DNA of 64,000 bases, taken from the NCBI GenBank assembly GCA_963576565.1, contig OY755039.1, positions 141,987,369 through 142,051,368 on the forward strand, read 5' to 3'. The notes beneath the pieces are model-generated. The model was not told the DNA's origin, did not search any database, and worked only from the letters and a program-made list of their open reading frames with translations. The position numbers and the translations under genes are program-made. Of the stretch, positions 1-11,364 are shown piece by piece (position 1 is the stretch's first letter; each line of letters opens with the position of its first letter). This DNA comes from Aspidapion aeneum. Its lineage: Eukaryota > Arthropoda > Insecta > Coleoptera > Brentidae.

Positions 1-191
1 GAGAACCAAAAGAGATAATCAAAAAGTGATTTCTACAATTGCCTAGTAGCAGAAAGAGTAGCATTTACCAGTATATTCCAGAACATTCCATTAGGTTCTA
101 TTTAAGAATTGGAAGAGATATTGAAAAACCGACTTCGACATTCGCTTTATAGCCCTAAAATAGACGTTTTAAGTGATTTATCAGGAAGTTG

Positions 192-3100
192 ATGCTTACT
201 AGACAAGGATCGGCAAAGATGGAAGATCTAACTAAAATGATACAGGCTCTAGCAGCTCAAATGGCTCAAAATCAGAACGATATGAAACAGACCATGGAAG
301 AAAACTTCGATCAGATAAAGAGCAACTCCGAACAGCTGAGAGAAGAGTTCAAGACTGCAACCGAAGATCTTAAGGAAGAAATAACCCAAAGAATGCATAG
401 TGTAGAACAAAAGGTACAAAATAATTTGCAGAATGTAGAAGAAACGGTACAAAATGTTAAAGATAAGGTACAAAATGTTGAAGAAAAGGTACAACATGTT
501 GAAGAAAAAGTGGAGAACGAACTACAGAATGTAAGGGAAGAAGTTTTTCAAACCATGGAAGAAAAATTCCAGGACGTGTCGAAACAGCTTATACAGCTTC
601 AGAAAGAACACAACAAAATAAAAGCTCAGGGATGTGTCGTGAATTCCAACCAGAACATTAAGCCTCCAAATTTTGACGGTACGTCCTCCTGGTCCACCTA
701 CAAACAACAATTTGAAGCTGCCGCCGCTGCCAATGGTTGGGACGAGGACGAAAAAACTAGAGCGTTGTTAGTAGCTCTACGGGAACCTGCACTCGGACTT
801 TTACGGTCCATTGCAGTCGAACAAAAACAGAATTATAACGCTTTAGTGGCAGCGCTAGAAAGAAGGTTTGGAGACGAACACTTGCGAAATTTACATTGGT
901 CAGAATTAAATGTTCGTCAACAAAGAGCAGGGGAGTCATTACAAGAGTATGAAGCGGATATCAGGAGACTGATGTACTTGGCTTACCCAGAAATGCCAGA
1001 AAATTACAGAGATCCCTTCACGGTAGATCGCTTTATTAACGGCTTGCGAGACACGGACTTAGCAAAATTACTTCGTCGAGAACGCTTCCATAACAGTAGT
1101 GAAGTGTTGATTCGAGCCCTTGAAATTGAATCATCAAATAATATGTCCAGGCCAAAAGTAAGAGCTGTTTCAATTCAGGAGGGAGAAGAAATGAACACTG
1201 GAGATGAGGTCAACTTAAAAACGCTAAACCAACTGTTTCAATCACTAATAGAGAAGATTGATTCTTTGAAAGAAAGTAGACGATCTCCTCCAAATGTAAA
1301 GTGTTTCAGATGCGGACGTACAGGGCATATTCAACGCGATTGTCGTGTCCAAATGAGGTCTCGCTCACCATCTAGTGGGACAGAGTACCGAAGAAGAGAT
1401 CAGGAAAAACTAAAACTAGTCAACGCAGAGGGGCGGGTGTTGGCTAATGGGAATTTAGCCCCCAAAATTTACTCTATCAAGAGCTTAAAACATACTGCTG
1501 ACAGTCTTAACATCGACGGACTTATTAATGGAAGAAAAGTTAATATAACAGTAGACACTGGTGCTGCCATATCATTGCTTAAGTTCAAAATTGCAACGAG
1601 ATATAAAATTCGACCAACAGAAAAGAAAATAACACTTAAGACTGTGACTGGAGAATCCGCCGACGTGTTGGGGCAGACAGACATAGACCTACAGCTGGGG
1701 AGGTTGAAGATTCGCCACTCGGTATTAGTTGCAGACATAGAAGACGAATTTATTTTGGGAATGGACCTGATAAGTAAACATGGATTTGCGTTTGATAATA
1801 AACTTAATACCCTAAGATTTGGGAACGAAGAGTTCATTTTGTCAAATAGTCACATAAATAAAGAACCAATTAAGGTGGTGGCAGTATGCACAACAAGACT
1901 AGTCGGTAACAGTGAGACCATAATTTTTGGGAGGCTGGAAAGTAAAACACCAAGCTGCGTCGGACTCATAAGCCAACAAAACACACCCAACACCTACCTC
2001 GTTGCAAATTCACTAGTTAAAACCGATAAAGACATCCCGATTAGAGTCGCCAATATTTTCCCAAATAGTGTCAAAATTAATAAGGGGGAGGTGGTAGCAT
2101 TATTTGAACCAGTACAGAAAGTAACAAGATGTGAAGAGCCAACTTCCGAGGATACAAGCAAGTTACCAATGGAGGTACTTCAGCAATTTGAGTCAACTTG
2201 GCAACATCTCACTCCAGAAGAATTTAGTAAAGCGAGAGAGTTTATAGAAGAACAAAGTAATATCTTCGAAAGTAGGAGTAGTTCGGGACGCACAAACCTT
2301 ATTCAACATGCTATCAACACTGGCGATGCCCAACCGATAAGACAACCCCCAAGAAGACTACCAATGGCCAAGCAAGAAGAAGTTCACAATCTCATTAATA
2401 AAATGCTCAGCGACGGTGTTATTGAAGAGTCATCAAGTCCTTGGTCATCTCCTGTGGTGTTGGTCACTAAAAAGGATGGAAGTACTAGATTTTGTGTCGA
2501 CTACAGGAAACTTAACGATGTGACCAAGAAAGATAGTTACCCACTGCCAAGAATAGACGACACATTAACAACATTGGCAGGATCATATTGATTTTCTACT
2601 CTTGACCTGAAAAGTGGGTATTGGCAAGTAGGAGTCTTTGAAAGAGATAAAGAGAAGACTGCATTCTCTGCTGGAAGTGGACTTTATCAGTTTAATGTGA
2701 TGCCATTTGGCCTGTGCAATGCCCCAGCTACATTTGAAAGACTAATGGAAGTCGTTCTACGAGGCCTTACTTGGAAAACCTGCCTAGTCTATTTGGATGA
2801 TGTCATAGTAATGGGGAAATCATTTCAAGATCATCTTGATAATTTACGAGAAGTATTCTCAAGAATCAGGAACGCAAATCTTAAATTGAACTCAAAGAAA
2901 TGTTTTCTGTTCCAAGAAAAAGTTGAGTTCCTGGGTCACGTCGTTTCCCGAGAAGGCATCCATACCGACGAAAAGAAGTTACAAGCAATAAAAGAATGGC
3001 CTCAACCTCAGGACAAACATGAATTAAGCAGCTTTTTGGGTCTGTGTACATACTACAGACGATTTGTAGAAGGATTCGCCAAAATAGCGTCTCCATTACA

Positions 3101-4994
3101 TAGACTTACAGAAGATAAAGCTTCTTACAAATGGAATACCGAATGTGACCAAGCATTTAGAAGACTAAAAGCAGCATTATGTTCTAGTCCGATTCTTGCA
3201 TATCCCATTCCAAAAGGAAAATTCATATTAGATACTGATGCGAGCAACGATGGCATAGGAGCAGTACTCTCCCAAGTACAAGATGGAGAAGAACGGGTCA
3301 TCGAATTTTTCAGCAAGAAGCTATCCAAACCAGAGAGAAATTATTGTGTTACTAGAAAGGAGCTCCTAGCCATAGTTAAATCCGTAGATCACTTTCACAA
3401 ATATCTCTACGGACAAGAGTTTCTGATTAGAACGGATCATGCTGCGTTACAGTGGCTCATGAAAATGAAACAACCTGAGGGGCAAGTCGCGAGATGGATA
3501 GAAAAGCTACAACAATACCATTATCAAATTAAGCACCGAGCGGGAAGGGTGCATAATAATGCAGATGCATTGTCCAGAAGACCTTGCCCTGAGGATTGTA
3601 AACATTGCAGGAAAATTGACCAGAAAGAAGGAATTACCTACGTGCGCCAGATAAAGTTAGAACCAGATGAAGAATGGATGTCGGCTTCGATTAGAACCAC
3701 ACAACTTAACGACAAAGATGTAGGACCTATCTTGCGATTGCAAGAAGAGAACAAGCCACGACCATCATGGCAAGATATCGCAAACCAAGGGGTGATATTC
3801 AAATCACTGTGGGCACAATGGGATTCACTGATAGTAGAAGAAAACATCCTTAAACGTGCCTGGGAAAGTGCCGATGGCCTTACTGTGATTAATCAAGTGG
3901 TGGTTCCTAGGAGCATGGTAGACAATATAATGGCCGAATGCCATGGTGGAAAATCAGGCGCGCACCTAGGCATAAATAAAACCATGGACAAAATTCGAAA
4001 CCGATTTTATTGGGTCAATTACTTTCAAGATGTGAAAAACTGGTGCCGCCGATGTTCGACTTGTGCAGCCAGCCAAGGGCCCAAAACAAGGTCCAGAGGT
4101 CAAATGAAACAATATAACGTAGGTCTGCCATTCGAACGCATTGCTATTGATGTGGCCGGACCATTTCCAGAAACTAAAAAGGGCAACAAATACATCCTTG
4201 TTGTCATGGATTACTTTAGCAAATGGCCAGAAGTTTTTGCTTTGCCTAACCAAGAGGCCGCTACAGTTGCAGAAGTTCTGGTAAATGATGTTTTCAGCCG
4301 ATTTGGCATTCCTTTGGAACTACATTCAGATCAAGGAAGAAACTTTGAATCAAAGCTCTTCCAGAATCTCTGTGACCTTTTAGGAATACATAAAACACGG
4401 ACTACTGCTTTACATCCGCAGTCAGATGGCATGGTTGAAAGATTTAATAAAACAATAGAAGAACATCTTTGCAAAGTTGTTGATGACCACCAAACAGATT
4501 GGGACAAATATATTCCATTGTTTTTGATGGCCTATAGAACCGCCATTCACAATACGACAGGAGCTACTCCATCTAGTATCCTGTTTGGTAGAGAACTGCG
4601 TTTGCCATGTGATATCATGTTTGGTTCACCTGAAGAAGCACACTTAGAGGTTAATGACTATGTCGAACGTTTAAGGCAAAAGCTGCACGATATCCATGAA
4701 GTGGTTAGAGAGCGAATAGAAATAGCCAGTGACCGCATGAAAGCGAGATATGACCTGAAAGCAAACTCTTCAGGGTTCAAAGAGAATGATCAAGTCTGGC
4801 TATACAATCCTCAACGCAAGAAAGGAAGATCACCTAAGTTGACACCACCATGGGAAGGGCCTTATAAAGTTGTTAAGAGAATTAATGATGTAGTCTACCG
4901 AATCCAGAGAAGCCCGAAGTCCAAGATGAAAGTTGTTCATCTAGACAGACTAAAACCTTACCTGGGAAATATTGATCGAGACGATCAAACTTGA
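192..4994 (+). pseudogene. Ty3/gypsy Gag-Pol polyprotein, interrupted by one in-frame TGA
   Basis: One continuous frame encodes Gag and Pol. I start it at the ATG at 192. Visible in order (codon numbers from 192): a coiled-coil-like N-terminus with repeats of the NVEEKVQ type (about 65-115); a retrotransposon Gag region; a CCHC zinc knuckle (C371-C384); an aspartic protease DTG (455-457); reverse transcriptase with the YRKL motif near 770 and YLDD at 867-870; RNase H with a DTDAS motif near 1014; an HHCC zinc-binding domain beginning near H1251; and an integrase D-D-35-E triad (D1320, D1380, E1416) followed by a GPY-type C-terminus. The only break seen is a TGA at 2589-2591 (codon 800), inside the palm/finger region before the catalytic YLDD; the same frame is open on both sides of it. 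As it stands this copy cannot make active reverse transcriptase without readthrough, so it would depend on other copies. Confidence 0.93.
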
Positions 4995-5006
4995 AGAGGA
5001 GGATAG

Positions 5007-5423
5007 TGTTACAAATTTAAGTTATTTAAATTTTATAATTGGAATTTATTTATGTTTAGTGTAGTATTAGGTTGATTTATCTTAAGGTTGTATTCTTAGT
5101 CTAGGTTTTAGTTGCGTTATCTGTGACTTGCGGTCGTAATAATACGAGAACTTTCCGGACGTCGAAGGCTGTCGGAAAGTTCGAGAGAGATGGACGATCC
5201 TATATATAGGGCCGGGGTCGCGCACCAGTCAGTCAGTCACAGACAACGTACTGTAGTGGTCGTGAGATATTAACACGAAGTTAATAGACCGATTATAGTA
5301 GTGAATTATTAGCAAGTTATTCGTAAGTTTAAGTGCGTGTTTTTGTACATAATTTGTCGAAATAAATTGACGTATCGTTTTCAACAATTGCGAGTTTTAA
5401 TTTGTCGTTGTGAACCCGTAACA
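5007..5423 (+). repeat. 3' LTR of the Ty3/gypsy element (TGTTAC...GTAACA)
   Basis: It is 417 bp, begins TGTTAC and ends GTAACA, and sits directly after the purine tract. It contains a TATATATA-like box near 5201 (CCTATATATAGG), a downstream CAGTCAGTCAGTCA stretch consistent with an arthropod initiator, and AATAAA near 5361. It is homologous to the solo LTRs at 23845 and 49320. Confidence 0.9.
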
Positions 5424-5480
5424 ATATCAAAACATAACAAAAAGCTTATATACAACACCATTGTAAAAAGTATTATCAGT
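5424..5480 (+). mobile_element. Remnant of RTE-like retrotransposon, insertion site of the gypsy element
   Basis: The bases directly after the LTR are nearly identical to 37388-37434 inside the RTE-like pseudogene at 36246-37807, including the stretch coding for KHNKKLIYNTIVKS. The gypsy element therefore landed inside an older non-LTR copy. The match is lost after about 5470. Confidence 0.75.
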
Positions 5481-6478
5481 CTACGACAAATACAAAAATA
5501 ACGAATTACAAAAAATAATAACTAATTCTTCTTTAATGATATAAAAACTCAAACAAAATTTTTGAATAATTCTTCTTAACGCATTTTGCATAAAAATATT
5601 TCTGCCGTTATTAATATTGGGATTTTGTTGCTTGAATAAAGCAGTCACAGCATCACATTTTTCAAAATCTGGATATGGTCGATTTCTAGCCATTTTAGAA
5701 TAATTTTGAGAAAGTCATTAACAAAAAGGACAAGTAAAATGACAATCTCAATTCCATGCTTTTGTTTTTCCATGTTTAAGTAAATTTCATGAGTTGCTGT
5801 GCTACCATTAAACAATTACTATGGTATTATTTTGGTAACTTTTTAACATTTTTTACTTTATTTATAAATCTTTTATTAACGTTTTAAAACAGATAAACTA
5901 AAAATCATTCAACTAGTGTGTTGCAATTTTTAATTTATATTTACGTTGGAAATTTCGAGGTACGGACTAAATTTTTTTAAAAATATTAAATATTTTGTTA
6001 ACCCTCAATCAAAAAAATATTAAAGTTTTATTATTTTAAGATAATAATAGCATGAAATCAATTAAAATAGTAATAAAAAATCCAGGTCGGTATCTCAAAA
6101 ACTAAACAATATTTTAAAAAATTGAGAACGTCATGATTTTGCCCTAAAAAAGTTCCCATTTTTGTTACAGTTTACAGAAAAAAAATATCTTGCAAAATAA
6201 GCGACATAAAAGAAATTATTCAAAATACAATTTTTACAAAAACTCTTTGTATACCAAAACTGACGCATGCGCAGTAACTGAAATCCTGTCTATACCCGAA
6301 AAAGGAACATTAAGAATTAAATGGGGTCCTAGCTTCGAGCATCGCGTTTGTATAGGTATGCCCCATATTTATGCTCTAAAATTTGTGTCAAACGAATGGT
6401 GTAACAACTATTTTAGTTTGGTTGCTTGTAAAATATCATCTCTAGCTGTTTGGACTCTTTCTGCCACGCTCAAGGATA
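5481..6478. other. AT-rich intergenic or intronic stretch, no supported gene
   Basis: Mostly homopolymer-rich AT sequence. Two short open stretches were examined: a 70-codon ATG frame on the minus strand (5481-5693) and an open stretch around 6250-6350. Neither resembles a known family convincingly and neither is called a gene. Confidence 0.5.
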
Positions 6479-6647
6479 AAGCCCATCACACACAAACTCG
6501 CATAGGCCGCATAACGCGTAGCATGGGGCTCTCAACCAATCAGCGATCGAATAGCAGCGGCCATATTGCTGCTGTTCGATCGCTGATTGGTTGAAAGCCT
6601 CACGTTACGCGTTATGTGGCCTATGTAAGTTTGTGTGTGATGGGCTT
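6479..6647. repeat. Near-perfect 169-bp hairpin (foldback MITE)
   Basis: Two arms of about 80 bp (outer ends AAGCCCATCACACACAAACT and its reverse complement) surround a roughly 9-nt centre (GGCCATATT). The arms differ at about nine positions. It ends 18 bp before the acceptor of the first visible exon of gene A. No clear target duplication was found. Confidence 0.9.
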
Positions 6648-6665
6648 AAGGGTATTTTTCAACAG

Positions 6666-6848
6666 GTTACAACAAAATCCTGCATAACACATTCCCCAAT
6701 CTAGTTGCAGCATTGGCAGGTGTCAAAATATACAACGCCGTGAACTATAGGGATAAATTTATGGAAAAACAATTTGATAGTTTTATTTGGAAAAAATTTG
6801 GTTCAATGAACTACACTACTGCTTATTCTGAGGATTTGCCACAGTTCG
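6666..6848 (+). CDS. DUF229 gene A, internal exon (NTFPN catalytic-core exon)
   Basis: The exon runs from acceptor TTTTTCAACAG to donor GTGAGT, entering and leaving in phase 1. It encodes GYNKILHNTFPNL followed by a segment with FIWKKFGSMNYTTAYSED. GYNK..xNTFPNL and the aromatic-rich YTTAYSED block are hallmarks of Pfam DUF229, a metazoan family with the alkaline-phosphatase/sulfatase fold, usually 600-700 residues and predicted to be a membrane-anchored lumenal or extracellular enzyme of unknown substrate. The Thr/Asn of NTFPN would lie near the active-site nucleophile in this fold (inference). The exon expected just before it (GxDSxSR) is not seen to the left in this window, so the gene's 5' part lies upstream or is lost. 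Frame and splice phase join exactly to 13311-13448. Confidence 0.88.
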
Positions 6849-6957
6849 GTGAGTATATTCTATACAGGGTGATTCAAATGTAAGCGGTATCCTTTCGAGG
6901 TCGTAATCCTTCATAAAAATACATCAAAGGGTTTTCAGAAATGCTTTCTCAGGGACC

Positions 6958-7936
6958 CACATAGCACACAAATCACATCAACGTTAAATTAACGTGAACA
7001 AAAATAACAAAGTTTTTTTTTACTTGAAAACAGCCTCATACCATGTAATATTTATTTTGTTAAATTTACATGCTTAAAGATAACTTAAGAACAAGGAGAA
7101 ATCAAGCTATAAAAATTGTACTTTTTGCTGAAGTTTCTGGTGCTGTGTATGTAACGTGTTTTTAACCCTCGTTAGTTTCATGTACCAAATTCACACTTGA
7201 AAAGTCCTCCACAACATGTTCTAAAACGCCACTAGATTAAGACTTCTCAAACTTACTAACTTTCTGCGTCTTTTTTGGTCACGTTTTTTTAATAACATTT
7301 TTTAACTTAAAAGAGACGCGAAAGGAAGTTATAAAAGTTCACCAGTTTAAGACAACAACACTTCAAGACAATTTTAAAGATGACGCTCAAGGCAAGACAA
7401 AATATCTATCTATATACATTATGTTTTTTTAAAAAGTTAAACAAGATTTTTTAATAGTAAACACTTTCACAGAATCTTAATGTGTCTTTATCAGGTTAAT
7501 AACAAATGCGTCGTGATCGTGGATCACGGATCAGTTCCTTAACAGGCTTTTGGAGTTTAGAGGCCAAAGCACTGCCTGATAGATTTCGTCAGTGAAAAAT
7601 CCCGACAATAGGTGGCGCAGCTGCTAGTAGAATCTCAAAAATATTCGGTAAAAAAGCCATACAAGTCGCGTTTTAAAATTCGTGTAGAAAAGGCGTAAAT
7701 CTAATGTGATTTTAACGTTGATAAAAATCACTTGAAACTAACGTAAAAACATTGCTGTTTTAATTTGATAATGACGTTATTAAAACGCAGTTTTTAACAA
7801 CGTTATTTTTCATAACGTTAATGAATGACCTATTAAGCTTGTTTTCATATATGAAATAAACGTTTTTTTTCTAGCAGCTTTTAAAATCAACGTTTTTTTT
7901 TCTCACGCCTTTTTTATGTGTTAAACACGCTATGTG
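6958..7936. mobile_element. DNA element with CACATAGCAC termini, copy 1
   Basis: It begins CACATAGCAC and ends GCTATGTG, i.e. short inverted termini. Its body matches 32436-33341 over most of its length in the same orientation. It has no transposase frame; the interior contains several palindromic AACGTT motifs. No target duplication was identified. Confidence 0.75.
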
Positions 7937-8340
7937 GGGAGCTACGCCCCACTGTAGAACGAGCCAATTAGGCCAGTCATTGAAGCGAAAAAAGGACCCC
8001 CAGCTTGCAAAAGGTGGTGTAGTCGCAATTTTGATATATGTTGTTCACATTGGAGCCCTAAAAAAACATTTAAGTTTTCGACCTTGGGGGGGGGTGGCTC
8101 CCCCGCCGTCCTTGATTTAGTGTGCACGAAAAGTTTCTTTTTAAATTACTTGATCCCTGTACATTTTAGAAAAAAAAGTTTTAGACAAAAGTTAAAGAAA
8201 AAAAAAATTCCTACAAAAGCGCTTTTATTTATTTTTTTCGTCAGACGAATGTATTTTGAGTTATGCCGCAAAACATTTCGCGCCATTTTGGATTAAAAAT
8301 TTTTTTTTATTTAGTGACCTTGTATGCACAAGACATACAC
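7937..8340. other. Unassigned repeat-like DNA with one arm of a BEL-flanking inverted repeat
   Basis: Bases about 8108-8225 (GATTTAGTGTGCAC onward) reappear inverted at about 10790-10905 on the other side of the BEL fragment. The remaining sequence has runs of G and A and no recognisable gene. Confidence 0.6.
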
Positions 8341-8479
8341 CCGTTCGATAGCTTTAGGTACTGGTTAAACTTTTACGCATTAAGGATAAAAATGGAAAAT
8401 AACGCGAGAACCATACAAAATGTCGATTGACACCTACCTTGGTTTTTTCTCGGCGGTACAAATTCCATTCACTGGGCGC

Positions 8480-8787
8480 CCAGGCTTCTACCAGAGTTCT
8501 TGAGTTGATCGAAATCACTGTGAGGAGTTGAGGCAACGGATTGGAATGATTTTAGAATTGATTGGCACTAATTGTAATTGATTGAATTGTAGTTTTGGAA
8601 AAACCGAGTAAACACGCCGGTTTCAATATGGAGGCTACGATGATCTCTCTCTCATCGTGCCGGTGGGTTGCGCACTTTTCTATCCGCGCACTTTGCGGTG
8701 TCACGTGACAACCTGTATGGCTCAGTGCAACGGAATAATTAATATTTAGGAAAATTAACTAAGTATTATTTGTCTTGCACGTACATT
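8480..8787 (-). repeat. BEL/Pao LTR (reverse orientation, left limit approximate)
   Basis: Reading the minus strand after the integrase frame, a GGGCGGCCGGGAAAA tract is followed by TGTACGTGCAAGAC, the usual BEL/Pao junction of polypurine tract and LTR. Reading on, GGGCGCCCAGTG near 8473-8484 resembles a primer-binding site, which marks the probable LTR end. Confidence 0.6.
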
Positions 8788-9012
8788 TTCCCGGCCGCCC
8801 TAAAATACTATTTTAGAACCAGGAAAAATAATAAGTATTATAACTAGGGAATAACAATTATTATTTCCAAAAAAAATTAAAAAATTGCGACAAAATGTTA
8901 TTCTATTTTTTGCCGCGATAAAACAAAAAAAGTATTTCCCGAAAAGGAATAAAATTAAAAAAAAGAATAATTCTATGACGACACTGACATAGAATGAACA
9001 TTGCTTGAGTGT

Positions 9013-10650
9013 TCAGTTAAAAGGCAAAGGGCACAATTTAACAATTGGACGTTTAAATAGCCCTTGTTGAGTCCTAATCGTGACAACTCTAACATGTCCA
9101 TCTGAACCAGGATGCAATTCTACAATCCTGCCTGAAGACCACTGCAAGGGTGGTTTGTTTTCATTTTTTATGACTACTAAAGTATTTAACTCGACTTTAG
9201 TAGGTTTTTCTGTCCACTTGGACCTCTGCTGTAGAGTATGTAGGTACTCCTCTTTCCATCGGGACCAAAAATCAGTGTTCAATCGCTGAACAAGTTGCCA
9301 CCGAGAAAGAGTGTTTAGTTTTAATTGTGATAAGTCTGGGTCTGGGACAGAGTTTAAAGGTTCCATGGTAAGGAAATGTCCGGGAGTGAGTGGACAAAAA
9401 TCATTGGGATCGGATGATTGCGCAGAGATTGGGCGACTATTTAGCAATGCCTCGATCTGCACAAGCAAAGTATTTAGTTCTTCGTATGTAAGCTTCTGAT
9501 TTCCGATCACTCGGTAAAGATGTGTTTTTACTGATTTAACACCAGCCTCTGATAAGCCATTGAAATGAGGACTAGCACTAGGAAAAAAATGCCATTTGAT
9601 CTGAAGATGTTCAGAGGAAGCTTCGAAGAGCTTTTTAAGCTCAGAGTTTGCTCCTTGAAAATTGGAGCCTCTGTCGCTGTATAAAAAATTACAACGACCC
9701 CTTCTAGCTACAAACCTTCTGAATGCGGCTATAAAGCATTCAGAAGTAAGGTCTGACGCAACTTCTGTGTGGATAGCGCGCGTACTTGCGCACACGAAAA
9801 TGCAGATATAGGCTTTTAATTCTTTGGTACCCCGGTACCAACGACCTGGTGAAATTTTTATAGGACCAGCATAGTCCAAAGTTGCATGAGAAAAGCACTT
9901 TAGTTGTGAAATTCTAAAATAAGGTAAGTCACCTTGATAAGGGATGTAAGCCTTTGGTCTAAGGCGATAACATCTTATGCATCGAGATAAAACTGACTGA
10001 ATAGCTCTGCGGGATGCTAAGATCCAGAATTGTTGTCTTAGTAAGTACTGAACTGTATTTAGCCCTGGATGGCTATTTACCTTATGAATATGTTCAATGA
10101 TAAGGTCACACAACCTGCCTGATCTGGGAAGCAATAGAGGATGTTTTGCATCAAAAGGTATAGAATTCGTATGCCTAAGACGACCACCTACCCTTATCAG
10201 TCCGGTAGTGTCCAAAAAGGGTGCAATTTTTCGAAAAGCCTTGGGTAAAAGTTCGTTGTTTTTTAGTTGTTTTAGGAGGTCAGAGAAATGTAATTCTTGG
10301 CTTCTTCGAACCAAGAGTGTTAAAGCATACTGAATTTCAAAAATAGAAATAGGACCTGTAAGTGGTTCCTTTTTGTTTTTAAAATTATAAAATATTCGTC
10401 GAATCTGACAAATTAATTTTTGAATGTGAAAAAGGGATGAATATTTATTTACAAGGAAGTCTAGAATATGATAATCGATGTTTGTAGTAAGTGTTATTTT
10501 TTCAGGCTTTTCTTCATTTAAAATTTGCTGAAAATCGGTTTCTGAGTTTTGGAGTAATGCGGGATTTTTTAAGTCCCATGTAGTACATGGTTGACTAAGC
10601 CAGGAAGGCCCTGTAAACCACAAGGGGTGGTTAACTTCAAAACTGTTATC
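9013..10650 (-). pseudogene. BEL/Pao Pol C-terminal fragment (integrase + DUF5641)
   Basis: An open frame of about 540 codons with no start codon of its own: it begins with HPLWFTGPSWL, the usual BEL linker after RNase H, so gag, protease, RT and RNase H are missing. In order (residues from position 10623): an HHCC zinc-binding domain (H..H about 180-184, CIRC about 214-217), the integrase core with D250, D317 and E359 in the motifs DYAGP, YSDRGSNF and NGLSEAG, then a DUF5641-type C-terminal domain ending PIVKLCPLP. The frame is intact to its stop and followed by an LTR. It is a 5'-truncated or recombined element inside a gene A intron, in antisense orientation. Confidence 0.93.
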
Positions 10651-11362
10651 AATATCAATGTTATAGATATCAATGAGTTCTGTGGATAGTACCCTTGCTG
10701 AGATACAAACCCTGAAGTGCTAGCAGCACAGAATATATATACTTTGTGATAGAACGCAACACCATAGTGACTAAAAAATAAGCATTTTTGTAGGAATTTT
10801 TATTCTCTTCAACTTTTGTCTAAAACTTTTTTTTCTAAAATGTACAAAGACCAAGTAATTAAAAAATAACTTTTTTGTGCACACTAAATCCAAGATGGCC
10901 GTAAAAATAAAATAGTTAAAAGAAAAATTTATTTTATAAGTGATATTTTAGCCGAGAGACCGATAGACTTTTACTCGGCAGCCGAATTATTCGTTTAGCC
11001 AGACTAGATGACCTGGGTGACTGATCTTTGCCTACATGAAGTATTTTAATATCGGTTATCTTTCTTTAATATAAAAAGGGAATCAAAATATGCGTTAGAC
11101 AATTAAAAGGAATACTTCCGGAATTAAGATACAGCTTTTACATGGTTTTTTAATGCAGATTTTCAGATTTAAAAACCGGACCTGCAATTTCACGAGTATT
11201 TTGTAATTTGATAGGATTGGTTTAAATTTTTGGCAAAGTTCAGCCCCACAAGGTTCCTTTCACGCACACCTTTACCCCTGTGGTTTCAAAGTGTTTTGTG
11301 ATGATGCCTTCTTTATCAAACAACGCTAAGTAAAATATTGTCAATCACCCGGTACTGTGGAC
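10651..11362. other. Unassigned intronic DNA; second arm of the BEL-flanking inverted repeat
   Basis: About 10790-10905 is the inverted partner of 8108-8225 (shared TTTTAGACAAAAGTT and GTGTGCAC...AAATCCAAG). The rest shows no gene. Confidence 0.6.
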
Positions 11363-11364
11363 TA

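Larger units (their letters stand above)
1..5423 (+). mobile_element. Ty3/gypsy LTR retrotransposon, 5' LTR outside window
   Basis: The element comprises a leader (1-191), a single gag-pol frame (192-4994), a purine-rich tract just before the 3' LTR (GAAGAGGAGGATAG, 4993-5006) and a 3' LTR (5007-5423). No sequence resembling the LTR occurs before the gag start, so the 5' LTR and primer-binding site must lie left of base 1. Two solo LTRs of the same family lie at 23845-24259 and 49320-49751, both in reverse orientation. The base composition is clearly less AT-rich than the flanking intron, as expected of a fairly recent insertion. There is no env-like frame after pol. Confidence 0.92.

Noticed and set aside
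189..191. Non-ATG start (TTG) for the gypsy Gag
   Set aside because: An ATG follows directly at 192 and a eukaryotic element would use it. The same caution applies to several other frames in this window that open with TTG, CTG or GTG.
249..4253. Minus-strand frames inside the gypsy element
   Set aside because: Shadows of the gag-pol frame, without recognisable domains.
6190..6478. Open frame ending GTLRIKWGPSFEHRVCIG followed by GTATG, considered as an upstream DUF229 exon
   Set aside because: Only a vague likeness to the LxIxW region; no matching acceptor and cysteine motif, and the exon expected next (GxDSxSR) is absent before 6666.
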